From Methylomonas sp. LL1 (lineage in GTDB: Bacteria > Pseudomonadota > Gammaproteobacteria > Methylococcales > Methylomonadaceae): a stretch of 64,000 bases of DNA. The stretch spans positions 1 to 64,000 of the forward strand of contig NZ_CP064652.1 in NCBI RefSeq assembly GCF_015711015.1, written 5' to 3'. Shown in pieces: positions 25,501 to 33,782 of the stretch; position 1 is the first letter of the stretch; each line of letters starts with the position of its first letter. The notes under the pieces were generated by a model. It was not told the DNA's origin and ran no database searches. It worked only from the letters and a program-made list of their open reading frames with translations. A program made the position numbers and the translations under genes.

Positions 25501-28500
25501 CAAATTCGTGTTCCTGAAAATCCATTGGATTCGATCATCAATGCCTTTGGTTCAGAAAGAGTTGCCGAGGTTACTGGCCGTGGACGACGCTTTGTTCAAT
25601 CTCGCGATGATGAAGGTAATCTACGAGTTTTCGAAGAAAAGCGCGGCAAGAACTCTTCTCGGGCCGACGCTGAGACGTTTCAAGCCGACAAAAAGGACAT
25701 TCTCATATTCTCGGGTGCCGGTGGGACCGGTTATAGCTTTCATGCTGACAACACTGCGGAGAATCAACGTAAACGGATTCATTACATCTTACAACCTGGT
25801 TGGCGAGCCGATGCCGCCGTTCAGGGGTTTGGGCGAACTCATCGAACCAATCAAGCACAAGAGCCCCATTATGTATTACCTACCACTAACTTAAAGGCAC
25901 AAAAACGATTTGTATCTTCAATCGCTCGTCGGCTTGACCAACTCGGAGCGCTTACTCGCGGGCAGAGAGAGGCCACTAGCCAGGGTATGTTTACTGCTTC
26001 TGACAATCTTGAAAGCCAATATGCATCGACCGCGCTGAATAACTTTTTTCGTGATCTGTATCGTGGGACCACAAGCCTTAAGTTCCACGACGTTACCAAG
26101 CAGATGGGGCTTAATCTGCTTGATGAAAATGCTTCATTGAATGAGAGCAATCTGCCGGCTATACCGCAGTTCTTGAATCGCCTACTGTCGCTGAAAACCG
26201 ATATGCAAAACCAAGTTTTTGGCGAGTTCGAAAAGAGACTTGTGGAAGCCGTGGATTATGCCAAGCAACGTGGTTTGTATGATGTTGGCCTACAGACTAT
26301 GACGGCCTTAAGCATCCAGAAAACACGGGATGATGTCGCTTACGAAGATAAAAAAACAGGTGCTCAAACTCGATATGTCGAGTTGGCCGTGACTAACGAG
26401 GTTCATTATCACAAGTGGGAAGAGACTAAAAAGTTTCGCAAGGATAACTTAAAAGAAGGCGATCTAAGTGGATGGTTTGTATCAGAGTTCGGCAAAAACA
26501 AAGGGGAAGTGTTTTATCTTGGCGACATTGGCGACCGGCTTGATTCCGATGGTAAATCAGTCCGTCGCGGTATCGTGCATACAATCAAGAAGCACGATTA
26601 CCGATATATCGACAATGCCGACGTTATCAGTCGCGGGTTTGACTATCGATCAGTTAATGGCTCTTATCAGCGGGTTACTTTGACTCGGGCGATTGATGAA
26701 AAGGAAGCGGAAAGGCTTTGGAATGAGCAGCTTGCGAATGCGCCGAAAACCGAAACAAAAACCGAACGCATGCTTGTCGGTGTGATTTTGCCAATCTGGG
26801 ATCGTGTCGAAGGTGCCGAAACCATTCAACGATTACAAACAGACGACGGTGAACAATTACTTGGCCGAATGTTGGGGCCTAAGTCGGCCAAGCAAACACT
26901 CAAAAACCTGGGGCTAGATTCTGGCCTTTCAAATATGACGGCAAGTGATTTGTTTGCTGCCATCACAAAAGGCAGTAAGGCCATCCTTTCCAACGGTTGG
27001 GAAATCGCAACTGCCAAGGTCAATTATGAGGATCGTATCGAGCTTAAGGGCCGTGGCTATCTGACCGATGCCGAAAAACGGGTATTGAAAGAGCAGGGTG
27101 CTTTTATTGAGCGCATCAACTGGGCCGACCGGGTGTTTATACCAACCGGTGAAAATGGCCTCGGTGTGTTCGAGCGCATTACTTCATCAAAGCCCGTTGT
27201 CGATTTAATTGGAAAAAATGATAAAGATAGCGATCAGGAGGAAAACGAGGCCGTTCAAGAGTCCGCTACATTCAATCCAACATCGAGTAAGTTGGACACA
27301 GTTGTTGCCGCAAGTGAAAACACGCATAAGATCGAAGTGGAGTCATTGCCTGAAGGTTGGACAGAATCACAACCGGGTGGATTGATTGCCAGTCTTGATC
27401 CTGAGAAGGGAGGGATCATTGATAGCGAGATTGTTTCAGGTAAGTGGTTTGTTATTCCTAACAATGACGCTTTAACTCTAATCACCGATCTTGAGACACG
27501 AAGCGATGCGATTAAGGCCTTAGAAACCGCAGTTAATCTATTACAACCTGAACAGTCTTCACAACCAGATCAGACCGATCAGGGCATTGCGCCAATTCCA
27601 TCAGAACCGAACAGCGTTACCGAACCACATGCGCAGGCGCCGGCTGTTTTTAATCACCTTGCTAACCAAGAGGTTATTTCAATGGATAAAACGAAGAAAC
27701 CATTTCACGAAACAGTTGCAGAAAAGCTAATCGAGCAACTTGAGCAAGGTACAGCGCCGTGGCAAAGGCCGTGGAACCCGGACGAAGCAGGTGGATTTCT
27801 CCCATATAACCCTGTTACCGGCAATCGATATAAAGGTATCAACACTCTCCATTTATTGTCGGAGGATAGGAACGATAATCGGTGGATGACCTATAAGCAA
27901 GCTGGTGAGCTTGGTGGGCAAGTCCGAAAAGGAGAGAAGGGGACTGGTGTTCAATATTGGAAATTTACCGATGAGCAAACAAAGCGGGATGATAACGGCA
28001 ATCCGGTTTTAGACGAAGAAGGCAATCCGGTGAAGGTGGTCGTAAAGTTGGAACGTCCACGGGTTTTCTTTGCAACGGTGTTTAATGCTGAACAGATCGA
28101 TGGTTTGCCGCCGCTTGAAAAGAAAGAGGTAACTTGGGACCCCATTGAACGCGCAGAAAATATATTAGCGGCGTCAGGTGCCGATATAAATCATAACGGT
28201 GGTAGCCGTGCGTTTTATAGACCGTCTACTGATAGCATTCACTTGCCGGAAAAAGGCCAGTTTCCAACCGCAGAGAATTACTATGCGACCGCGTTGCATG
28301 AGTTGGGGCACTGGACTGGACACGAAGACCGGTTGAACCGGGACATTGCACATCCATTCGGAAGCGAGGCTTACGCCAAGGAGGAGTTAAGGGCGGAAAT
28401 TGCCAGTATGATCTTGGGTGAAGAGCTTGGTATTGGTCATGATCCTGTTCAACATGCGGCTTATGTTGGCTCGTGGATTAAGGCTTTGCGGGATGATCCA

Positions 28501-31500
28501 ATGGAGATTTTCCGGGCGGCATCTGATGCGGAAAAAATTCAGGGTTTTGTGTTGGGCTTAGAACAAAAGTACTTTCAAGAGCAAGGGCAAGAGAATGTGC
28601 AAGTAGCTCTTGATGGGTTATCAACCGTGCTGGCTGTTGATATTGCATCGGTATTACCGCAGTCATTACCACGTGCAGATTTATCGGCGTTGGGACCGGT
28701 AGGCCAAGCCATCGCGGTAACAAGGCTATTGTCTGACCAAGTAGGCATTACAGCCGATATTGAGCGATTGGCCTTCAATGGCTTAACGGCCAGTCAGATT
28801 GCTCAAGACCTAGAGGATCGTTTAACGTCTATTGCCGACCAGGGATTAGTGCCGTTTGTTCGGCAGGTTCGTGCGAGTCTTGGAATTCCGCCGCTCGATG
28901 TAGCACAGGCCTTTTCTGAATGGCGGGATACGGTTGAGGCACGGCTATCATCGCCTTCGGTAAACATCGATGTGTTGCCAAGAGCGGATGTATCTGCTCT
29001 TGGCCCTGTTGGCGAATCTATCGACCGTTCCCGCGAGCTTGCAGACCGTTTAGGATTGACTGCTGACATTGAGAGGATGGTGTTTGACGGGCTAACCGAC
29101 ATGCAAATCTCCACTAGCCTCGAATCCCGCCTTGACCCCATTACGAATCTCGCTCTTCAAGAACAGCGCGATCCATTAACGGCGGCAATATATTTCGTTA
29201 GACAGGTTCAAGCGAGTCTTGGAATTCCGCCGCTCGATGATACGGAAGCACATCAGTCATGGCGAACAAAGGTTGCCGGTCGTTTGCTTGATCACTCGCA
29301 TAGTGACGCTGAACCAAATTCTGCGCCTTTGCGGCAGTGGTATAAGGATAACGTAAAAGCAGATATTAACGAGGTTGCGTCTGTTGAAAAAACGGCGAAA
29401 GCTGTCGGAGTTTTTGATGGACCACTGGCTGTTGATATTGCGACGGTATTGCAAAGGTCTGAAGAATGGACGTTCGATCATTACCAGGACTATGAAGGCG
29501 AGAGCCTGGATGTGGCATTACGCAAAGAAGGGCTCAATTCAATTCAGAATGTGGTCGGCAATATACCTGAGCGGTTTTTTGACACAGCTATTGAAACTCT
29601 TTCCCCTATTTTCGGCATTGCGCCAGATGATATTAGCGTGACCAATGCTTACTTTGAGCGCAAGGGGTTGGCTCAGGCGTTCCAGACAATGGCCGATAGG
29701 CTAGTCCAGAATCAAACACAACAAGTTTCTTCGCCGGCAATTGCCCTATCCAAAGAAGGTGTTGAGTTGGATAGGCGTAATTTGCTCGATCTGTTCCCAG
29801 AGCTCAATGGTCCAGATGGCAAACCGAATGGTTTTGGTATTTCGAGAATTACGTTAATGGCGGACGGTAAGGTTGTTATCGATAGCGACAGCAAGAAAGC
29901 AATCGTAGCCGATACATCGGCCCAGTCCGAAACCGGAGTCACACATCAAGATATTGCTGACTATTTCGAGCGTGGGTATATCAAAACGGTAGCGTTATCG
30001 GAATCTGCCAAACCGGAAACCACTCAATTTGAAGGAGGCGTTATGCGCGTACCTGTTGTTAATTCAACTGAACGTCTTTTAGAAGAATCTGTGCGGAATA
30101 TTGAGTACGCGCAAGAGGTCATTCCTGAATGGCGTGGTAACTACGCTCAAGAGCAAGGTAATGGAAATGTTCGACGTGCGATTGATTTGATCCAAGGTGG
30201 GCAAGTCGATAAAGCGATCGATGCACTATGGTTAAACGTTGAGCTAGAACATCGATACGGTGGTGAAAATAGCGATGAGTTTCGTGACGCCATAAAAGTG
30301 TTGGAAGAATACTGGCGGAAATGGCAAGCCGATAATGGTGTTGGTCCAGCTATCACGCCGGCTATGAAAAGGGAATTTGATGCTTTGCCGCGCGACCTAA
30401 GTCAATTATCAAGTGCGACATTCGAAGAGTATCAAAAGGCGGCGGAAGTCGCCAGATTAGAAGAGCAAGCTGTCAAAAACGACCCGAATAGCTCTGATGA
30501 GGACATAGCTGCCGCTCGGGAGAAGAGGAAGTCCGCCGATCTGTTGGCTACGGTAAACAGCTCAGACTTCCAGAATAAAGTTTCTGAATTTGAGCAGAAA
30601 CAATCGGTCGCCAGCTTGTCGGGCCAAGGTGGTGATAGTGTGCGGCCAGACCAACAAAACACAGGAAATGATAAGACCTTTATTGCTGTGCCTTTCCGCG
30701 AGAAAGAGGAAGCTAAAGTATTGGGTGCCAAATGGGATAGGCAACATACATCCTGGTTCATTCCTGCTGGTGTTGATCAATCGGCGTTTTCTAAATGGTT
30801 GCCGTCGGAGGCTGGAGAAGTAAAAGTAACGTCGGTTGTTAATTCGGAGATGGGTAAACCAACCGCCTCCGATAAGTTATACCTTGCTGTTCCTTATTCG
30901 GAGAGAAAAGCCGCGAAAGAAGCCGGCGCTAAGTGGGATGCCGGCGCTAAATCGTGGTATGTCGGTCAAAATGCCAATATGGATAAGTTGCAACGATGGT
31001 TGCCTGATAACACTAAACCGCAGCAAGAACCGGCAATGACCCCGCGCGAAGAATTTTCATCGCTACTTAAGGATATGGGGTTTGTGCTTTCTGGAAACCA
31101 TCCTGTTATGGATGGACAGCGACATAGGCTTGAAACGGTTGGTGATAAGGCTGGCGAGAAAGCAGGATTTTATGTTGCTCACATGGATGGTCATCCTGCC
31201 GGTTTTGCTCAGAATAATCGTACCGGCGAAGCCCAGAAATGGAAGTCAAAGGGATATTCGCTTAGCGATGGAGAAAAGGCGGAATTGCAAGCTCAAAGCG
31301 CGTCTAAGTTGCAAGCAAGAGAAAACGAGCTAAAAGCTAAACAGGATGCCGTAGCGGCCTCTATAAGACAGCTACTTGCTATCGCTCCGCCTGCATCTGC
31401 CGATCATAAATATTTGCAATCGAAAGAAGCCCGGCCAGGTGATCTTCGAATGGTGCCGACCGATTCAACAGTGTTGCCCCCCGATTCGGCTGTAATGATT

Positions 31501-32298
31501 GGTAAAACATGGAAGGAGTCGAAGGAGTTGCGGGACTCGCACCCGGATAAACTGGTGTTCACCGCTGGTGATTTACTCTTGTCGGCGCAAGATGTAAGCG
31601 GCGTAATTCGATCAGTGCAATCTATCCAGGAAAACGGCATGAAGCGCTTTGCTGCTGGCGGTGCTAAGCAAGACATGTTTCATGTTGTCGGTGGCAATAA
31701 TGGCGTGGAAGCGTTAGCGAGAGCGCCGGCCATAGTGATAGGCGAGGGGTATGCTACGGCTGATACGTTATCCCAATCTCTCGGGTATCCAACGGTTGCG
31801 GCGTTCGATTCTGGCAATTTGCCGCACGTTGCAAAGCTATTGCGCGGCCAGTTTCCTGATAAGCCAATCATCATTGCCGGGGACAATGATTTGCATCAAG
31901 AACTGACCGAGGGCCGCAATCCGGGTAAGGAAAAAGCTGAGGCGGCGGCCACAGCAGTAGGTGGTGTCGCGCTGTTTCCGATTTTCGCTCCTGGCGAACA
32001 AGCGTACCCCATAGATCTTGATCCTGTTACGCCGGCATTGGCAAAGGGAGATGGCTTATCCGATGCGCAAAAAGAAGCAATCTCGAAAATGAAGTCCTTT
32101 ACAGATTTCAACGATCTTGCGACGAAAAGCGTATTGGGTTGGGAAGGTGTTGAACGCCAGATAACAAATGTCGTGAATAAAATTGTGTCCGATCAGCGTG
32201 AACGAATTGAAACGAGACAGCATCAAGATAATGTTCAGCGCCTAGAGCTGCAACAGCGTCAGAAACTAGCGTCGCGCAACGCGGTTGCAATTATTTAG
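22588..32298 (+). CDS. traC: Giant TraC: DNA methyltransferase, helicase, ArdC-like and primase fusion
   Basis: A 3236-residue protein, about three times RK2 TraC (about 1061). Visible parts: N6-adenine methyltransferase (motif I AEPSAGTGD at 173-181, motif IV NPPF at 239-242); a G/S-rich linker about 350-480; strawberry-notch-type helicase (Walker A GDGTGVGKGRE near 568, DEAH at 684-687, QGFGRTHRTNQ near 1079); ArdC-like ssDNA-binding start at 1699 (KPFHETVAEKLIEQLEQGTA) and zincin motif HELGH at 1904-1908; two copies of an LPRADLSALGPVG repeat near 2028 and 2130; two DUF5710 modules near 2696 and 2762; Toprim primase with EGYATADT near 3050 and GDND at 3098. TraC primase enters the recipient with DNA, so the other domains may protect or copy incoming DNA. 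An internal start lies at 27682. Confidence 0.93.
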   Translation: MAKKPISNQGQLDFFNFFEDWLVPEPTPVDKPVVAVKESLDSSPNDARHLLALRLAQRLSEEGGITSKILTEEANRAFGGTQAGGDYLSKDAYDALEAAFNIHLLGTEDATWTALNADEAKLKVVDLTNRIQRLPTQTRRDEEMEEFQQFSTPPALSFVANWVANVKKDDVMAEPSAGTGDLAIWSKMVGATLILNELSPRRQALLGALFPEATIFKENAEQLDNVLPIEFKPTVVVMNPPFSSSAGRIQGQRDTTNGARHLEQALKRLEQGGRLVAIVGNGMAADKPAFASWWKDIQAKYNVRANIGISGREYAKYGTTFDNQILVIDKNGVTTQPILTGKVDSVADLPALLEGIRNDRQHIQSTPDKQASRPNTPPISDTIQSGNGVSGISISADSVRAESAGNGTDSGTALIDSEVSGSTEDSHVPNDGIGAGSGVRDRVIGNAGGSGGGDTRGTSSLTTSNSAASVAVEAKDDLATEFTDSVFANYAPQRLTVQGSKPHPGKLVQSAAMSAVQPPAPSYAPLLPKSVIENGLLSIAQIEAVVYAGQAHSEILPNGSRKGFFIGDGTGVGKGREISGIILDNMLQGRTKAVWVSFNEGLIEDAKRDFAGVGGDPTKIFFQGKTKAGNEITQEEGILFTTYSTLRGGEKKQANDLGQKGGKSRAKQIIDWLGKDFDGVIAFDEAHSMGNAIAIKGKRGVKKPSQQAIAGINLQRELPNARVTYVSATGATEISNLSYADRLGLWGEGTPFADTNAFINGVSKGGIASMELISRDMKAMGMYLARSLSYDGVSYERLEHPLSDLQEDIYNELAGAWQVVLNNVEQALELTQAGKSGPGKSAAMSQFWGAHQRFFNQIVTAMQTPAVIDHIRDQLDAGHAAVIQLVNTNEAAQERIIADATANDAPLEELDFTPRQMLMDYVRNGFPVAAYEETKDDNGNITYVPVRDSEGNQVFDREAIALRDSLLETLHQIRVPENPLDSIINAFGSERVAEVTGRGRRFVQSRDDEGNLRVFEEKRGKNSSRADAETFQADKKDILIFSGAGGTGYSFHADNTAENQRKRIHYILQPGWRADAAVQGFGRTHRTNQAQEPHYVLPTTNLKAQKRFVSSIARRLDQLGALTRGQREATSQGMFTASDNLESQYASTALNNFFRDLYRGTTSLKFHDVTKQMGLNLLDENASLNESNLPAIPQFLNRLLSLKTDMQNQVFGEFEKRLVEAVDYAKQRGLYDVGLQTMTALSIQKTRDDVAYEDKKTGAQTRYVELAVTNEVHYHKWEETKKFRKDNLKEGDLSGWFVSEFGKNKGEVFYLGDIGDRLDSDGKSVRRGIVHTIKKHDYRYIDNADVISRGFDYRSVNGSYQRVTLTRAIDEKEAERLWNEQLANAPKTETKTERMLVGVILPIWDRVEGAETIQRLQTDDGEQLLGRMLGPKSAKQTLKNLGLDSGLSNMTASDLFAAITKGSKAILSNGWEIATAKVNYEDRIELKGRGYLTDAEKRVLKEQGAFIERINWADRVFIPTGENGLGVFERITSSKPVVDLIGKNDKDSDQEENEAVQESATFNPTSSKLDTVVAASENTHKIEVESLPEGWTESQPGGLIASLDPEKGGIIDSEIVSGKWFVIPNNDALTLITDLETRSDAIKALETAVNLLQPEQSSQPDQTDQGIAPIPSEPNSVTEPHAQAPAVFNHLANQEVISMDKTKKPFHETVAEKLIEQLEQGTAPWQRPWNPDEAGGFLPYNPVTGNRYKGINTLHLLSEDRNDNRWMTYKQAGELGGQVRKGEKGTGVQYWKFTDEQTKRDDNGNPVLDEEGNPVKVVVKLERPRVFFATVFNAEQIDGLPPLEKKEVTWDPIERAENILAASGADINHNGGSRAFYRPSTDSIHLPEKGQFPTAENYYATALHELGHWTGHEDRLNRDIAHPFGSEAYAKEELRAEIASMILGEELGIGHDPVQHAAYVGSWIKALRDDPMEIFRAASDAEKIQGFVLGLEQKYFQEQGQENVQVALDGLSTVLAVDIASVLPQSLPRADLSALGPVGQAIAVTRLLSDQVGITADIERLAFNGLTASQIAQDLEDRLTSIADQGLVPFVRQVRASLGIPPLDVAQAFSEWRDTVEARLSSPSVNIDVLPRADVSALGPVGESIDRSRELADRLGLTADIERMVFDGLTDMQISTSLESRLDPITNLALQEQRDPLTAAIYFVRQVQASLGIPPLDDTEAHQSWRTKVAGRLLDHSHSDAEPNSAPLRQWYKDNVKADINEVASVEKTAKAVGVFDGPLAVDIATVLQRSEEWTFDHYQDYEGESLDVALRKEGLNSIQNVVGNIPERFFDTAIETLSPIFGIAPDDISVTNAYFERKGLAQAFQTMADRLVQNQTQQVSSPAIALSKEGVELDRRNLLDLFPELNGPDGKPNGFGISRITLMADGKVVIDSDSKKAIVADTSAQSETGVTHQDIADYFERGYIKTVALSESAKPETTQFEGGVMRVPVVNSTERLLEESVRNIEYAQEVIPEWRGNYAQEQGNGNVRRAIDLIQGGQVDKAIDALWLNVELEHRYGGENSDEFRDAIKVLEEYWRKWQADNGVGPAITPAMKREFDALPRDLSQLSSATFEEYQKAAEVARLEEQAVKNDPNSSDEDIAAAREKRKSADLLATVNSSDFQNKVSEFEQKQSVASLSGQGGDSVRPDQQNTGNDKTFIAVPFREKEEAKVLGAKWDRQHTSWFIPAGVDQSAFSKWLPSEAGEVKVTSVVNSEMGKPTASDKLYLAVPYSERKAAKEAGAKWDAGAKSWYVGQNANMDKLQRWLPDNTKPQQEPAMTPREEFSSLLKDMGFVLSGNHPVMDGQRHRLETVGDKAGEKAGFYVAHMDGHPAGFAQNNRTGEAQKWKSKGYSLSDGEKAELQAQSASKLQARENELKAKQDAVAASIRQLLAIAPPASADHKYLQSKEARPGDLRMVPTDSTVLPPDSAVMIGKTWKESKELRDSHPDKLVFTAGDLLLSAQDVSGVIRSVQSIQENGMKRFAAGGAKQDMFHVVGGNNGVEALARAPAIVIGEGYATADTLSQSLGYPTVAAFDSGNLPHVAKLLRGQFPDKPIIIAGDNDLHQELTEGRNPGKEKAEAAATAVGGVALFPIFAPGEQAYPIDLDPVTPALAKGDGLSDAQKEAISKMKSFTDFNDLATKSVLGWEGVERQITNVVNKIVSDQRERIETRQHQDNVQRLELQQRQKLASRNAVAII
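23660..24004 (+). CDS. Possible overprinted gene inside the traC linker
   Basis: A 114-residue frame in the +1 register of traC with GGAGGG eight bases before its ATG. Its translation is protein-like: ELAALALVRTALERNLLE, EPLLLIAKLAAQPKIA, then an acidic amphipathic end VEFEIELSETLEEAAAEILE. The traC frame over the same bases is low-complexity glycine, serine and asparagine. This is the same relation as traH inside traI, also +1. I recognise no family; it looks all-helical and acidic with no signal peptide. It could be an artefact of codon composition, so the call is tentative. Confidence 0.6.
   Translation: MTVNIFNQHPINRQAAQILRQYQIPFNPETELAALALVRTALERNLLETGPIPEPLLLIAKLAAQPKIAMSLMTESEPGVEFEIELSETLEEAAAEILEELVASLQATVPQALQ
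27682..27684 (+). promoter_or_regulatory. Internal translation start in traC
   Basis: ATG at 27682 (residue 1699) preceded by AGAGG eight bases upstream, at the exact boundary where the ArdC-like domain begins with MDKTKKPFHE. It would give a 1538-residue ArdC-primase product without the methyltransferase and helicase. RK2 traC also makes two products from two starts. Confidence 0.55.
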
Positions 32299-32370
32299 GT
32301 TATAGCTTTGAGCCATCAGTCGGTGAAAACTGCTGGCGAGAAGAAATACAATCAGATGATGGATGTTGTA

Positions 32371-32385
32371 TTTTAGCCGCTAAAA
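32371..32385. promoter_or_regulatory. KorB operator after traC
   Basis: TTTTAGCCGCTAAAA, 72 bases after the traC stop; the last KorB site found in the window. It marks the right end of the backbone segment. Confidence 0.9.
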
Positions 32386-32483
32386 TTTTCAATCGTTTTT
32401 CTGAGTTTTTTATTATGGCTATGCCCGATAGTATTGGCCAGGAACCTAAATGGCTTGCTCGGCGAATAGCGTCCTTGGTCTGG

Positions 32484-33155
32484 TTAATGCCGAATCGGCA
32501 TGGCTTCAACGCAGCGCGCATCATTGTGCAAAGGACTATTCACCCAGTCACTGACGGGTGTAGAGGTCATCTGCGAATAGGCCTGATTTTCCAGCAGCGC
32601 CCATGCGTCGTCTTCGCCGGTGGCTTTGTCGAGCCAATGGTGATAATGCTCTGGTGGAATAATCACCGGCATCCGCGCGTGTATCGGTTGCATCAGGTCG
32701 GTGGAGGCGGTCGTGATGATCGTACAGGAGTACAGCGTTTCGGCCTCGTGCTGCCATTGCTCCCACAATCCCGCGAAGGCGAATAACTGACCATCCTCTC
32801 GATGAATGTGGAAAGCCTGTTTACCGGTTTCCTGTTTTTGCCACTCAAAAAATCCGTCGGCGGGTATCAGGCAGTGGCGCTGTTTAAAAGCAGATCGAAA
32901 CGAAGGTTTCTCACGCACGGTTTCCGCGCGGGCATTGATTAGATGGGCGCTGTTCTTGGCATCTTTAGACCAAGACGGCACCAATCCCCAGTGTAGATTG
33001 ACCGCCTTACGCGACTGGTCTTCCAATTCAACGATGCAAAGAATCTTTTGCCCAGGCGGAATGTTGTAACTAGCCTGAAACTTCACCTGGCGCAGCAACT
33101 GAAAATGCTCAATGATGAGGTCCGGCGTTGTCGTCAAACTGTAGCGGCCACACAT
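32484..33155 (-). CDS. SRAP (YedK/HMCES-type) abasic-site protein
   Basis: A 223-residue SRAP-domain protein that crosslinks to abasic sites in single-stranded DNA through Cys2. The start at 33155 gives MCGRYSLTT, with the catalytic cysteine directly after Met; the longer frame is discarded for that reason. Other signatures are ASYNIPPGQ (Asn), HWGLVPSW, INARAETVREKPSF, CLIPADGFFEW (Glu) and HARMPVII (His). It is divergent from umuDC with 142 bases between starts, so both may respond to DNA damage from the same region. Such proteins are common next to translesion polymerases on plasmids. Confidence 0.92.
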   Translation of the reverse strand: MCGRYSLTTTPDLIIEHFQLLRQVKFQASYNIPPGQKILCIVELEDQSRKAVNLHWGLVPSWSKDAKNSAHLINARAETVREKPSFRSAFKQRHCLIPADGFFEWQKQETGKQAFHIHREDGQLFAFAGLWEQWQHEAETLYSCTIITTASTDLMQPIHARMPVIIPPEHYHHWLDKATGEDDAWALLENQAYSQMTSTPVSDWVNSPLHNDARCVEAMPIRH

Positions 33156-33227
33156 AGCCCTGCCTCGCGCTAATTGCTTGAGCGCATTAAACCCGAATAG
33201 TCGGGCGTAGCGCAAGACCGACACAAA

Positions 33228-33242
33228 GAACAAATATAGAAC
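33228..33242. promoter_or_regulatory. Possible LexA box of GAAC-N7-GAAC type
   Basis: GAAC, AAATATA, GAAC lies between the SRAP gene and umuD, 55 bases before the umuD start. It fits the direct-repeat SOS box known from Alphaproteobacteria (GTTC-N7-GTTC on the other strand). No CTG-N10-CAG box was seen here. Confidence 0.45.
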
Positions 33243-33297
33243 AATGGCCTTTTCGATGGTAGGCTATGCCACCCGTTCATTAACCAATTGTCGTACC

Positions 33298-33777
33298 ATG
33301 TCTGTATTGCCTTTCAAACGTAATGTCGTTGACGATGTGATGATTTTGGCAGATCGACTAACTGTGTCCAAGCCGACTCGATTGCTACAACGACTTCGCC
33401 TACCGTTGTTTGCCGGCAAAGTGTCTGCGGGTTTCCCCTCGCCTGCGGCCGACCACATCGAAAAAAACCTGGACTTGAACGAATTACTGATTCAAAAACC
33501 GGCAGCGACCTACTTTGTTCGCGCACAAGGCGAATCGATGCTCAAAGCCGGCATTCACTCCAATGACATCTTGATCGTCGACCGCTCCCTGGAGCCGGTC
33601 GCGGGTAAAATCGTGATTTGCGCACTCAACGGCGAGATGACGGTTAAGCGTCTGACGTTTGAAAACGAACAATGGACACTAAAAGCAGAAAATCCGGATT
33701 ATCCGGACATCCTTCTCAGCGACGATTTAGAGCTGGTGGTCTGGGGTGTGGTCACCAATGTCATCCATCCCGTATAG
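33298..33777 (+). CDS. umuD: UmuD-type translesion regulator/peptidase
   Basis: A 159-residue LexA/UmuD-family protein that self-cleaves after RecA activation and then joins UmuC in polymerase V. Cleavage is predicted at Ala44-Gly45 in [15 protein letters not shown]; the nucleophile is Ser80 in QGESM and the base Lys117 in MTVKRL, 37 residues apart as in E. coli UmuD. The N-terminal arm is longer than in E. coli (24 residues before the cleavage site there). The ATG at 33298 has a weak ribosome site; an ATG at 33244 would add a poor 18-residue extension. umuC follows after five bases. Confidence 0.92.
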   Translation: MSVLPFKRNVVDDVMILADRLTVSKPTRLLQRLRLPLFAGKVSAGFPSPAADHIEKNLDLNELLIQKPAATYFVRAQGESMLKAGIHSNDILIVDRSLEPVAGKIVICALNGEMTVKRLTFENEQWTLKAENPDYPDILLSDDLELVVWGVVTNVIHPV

Positions 33778-33782
33778 CCAGC

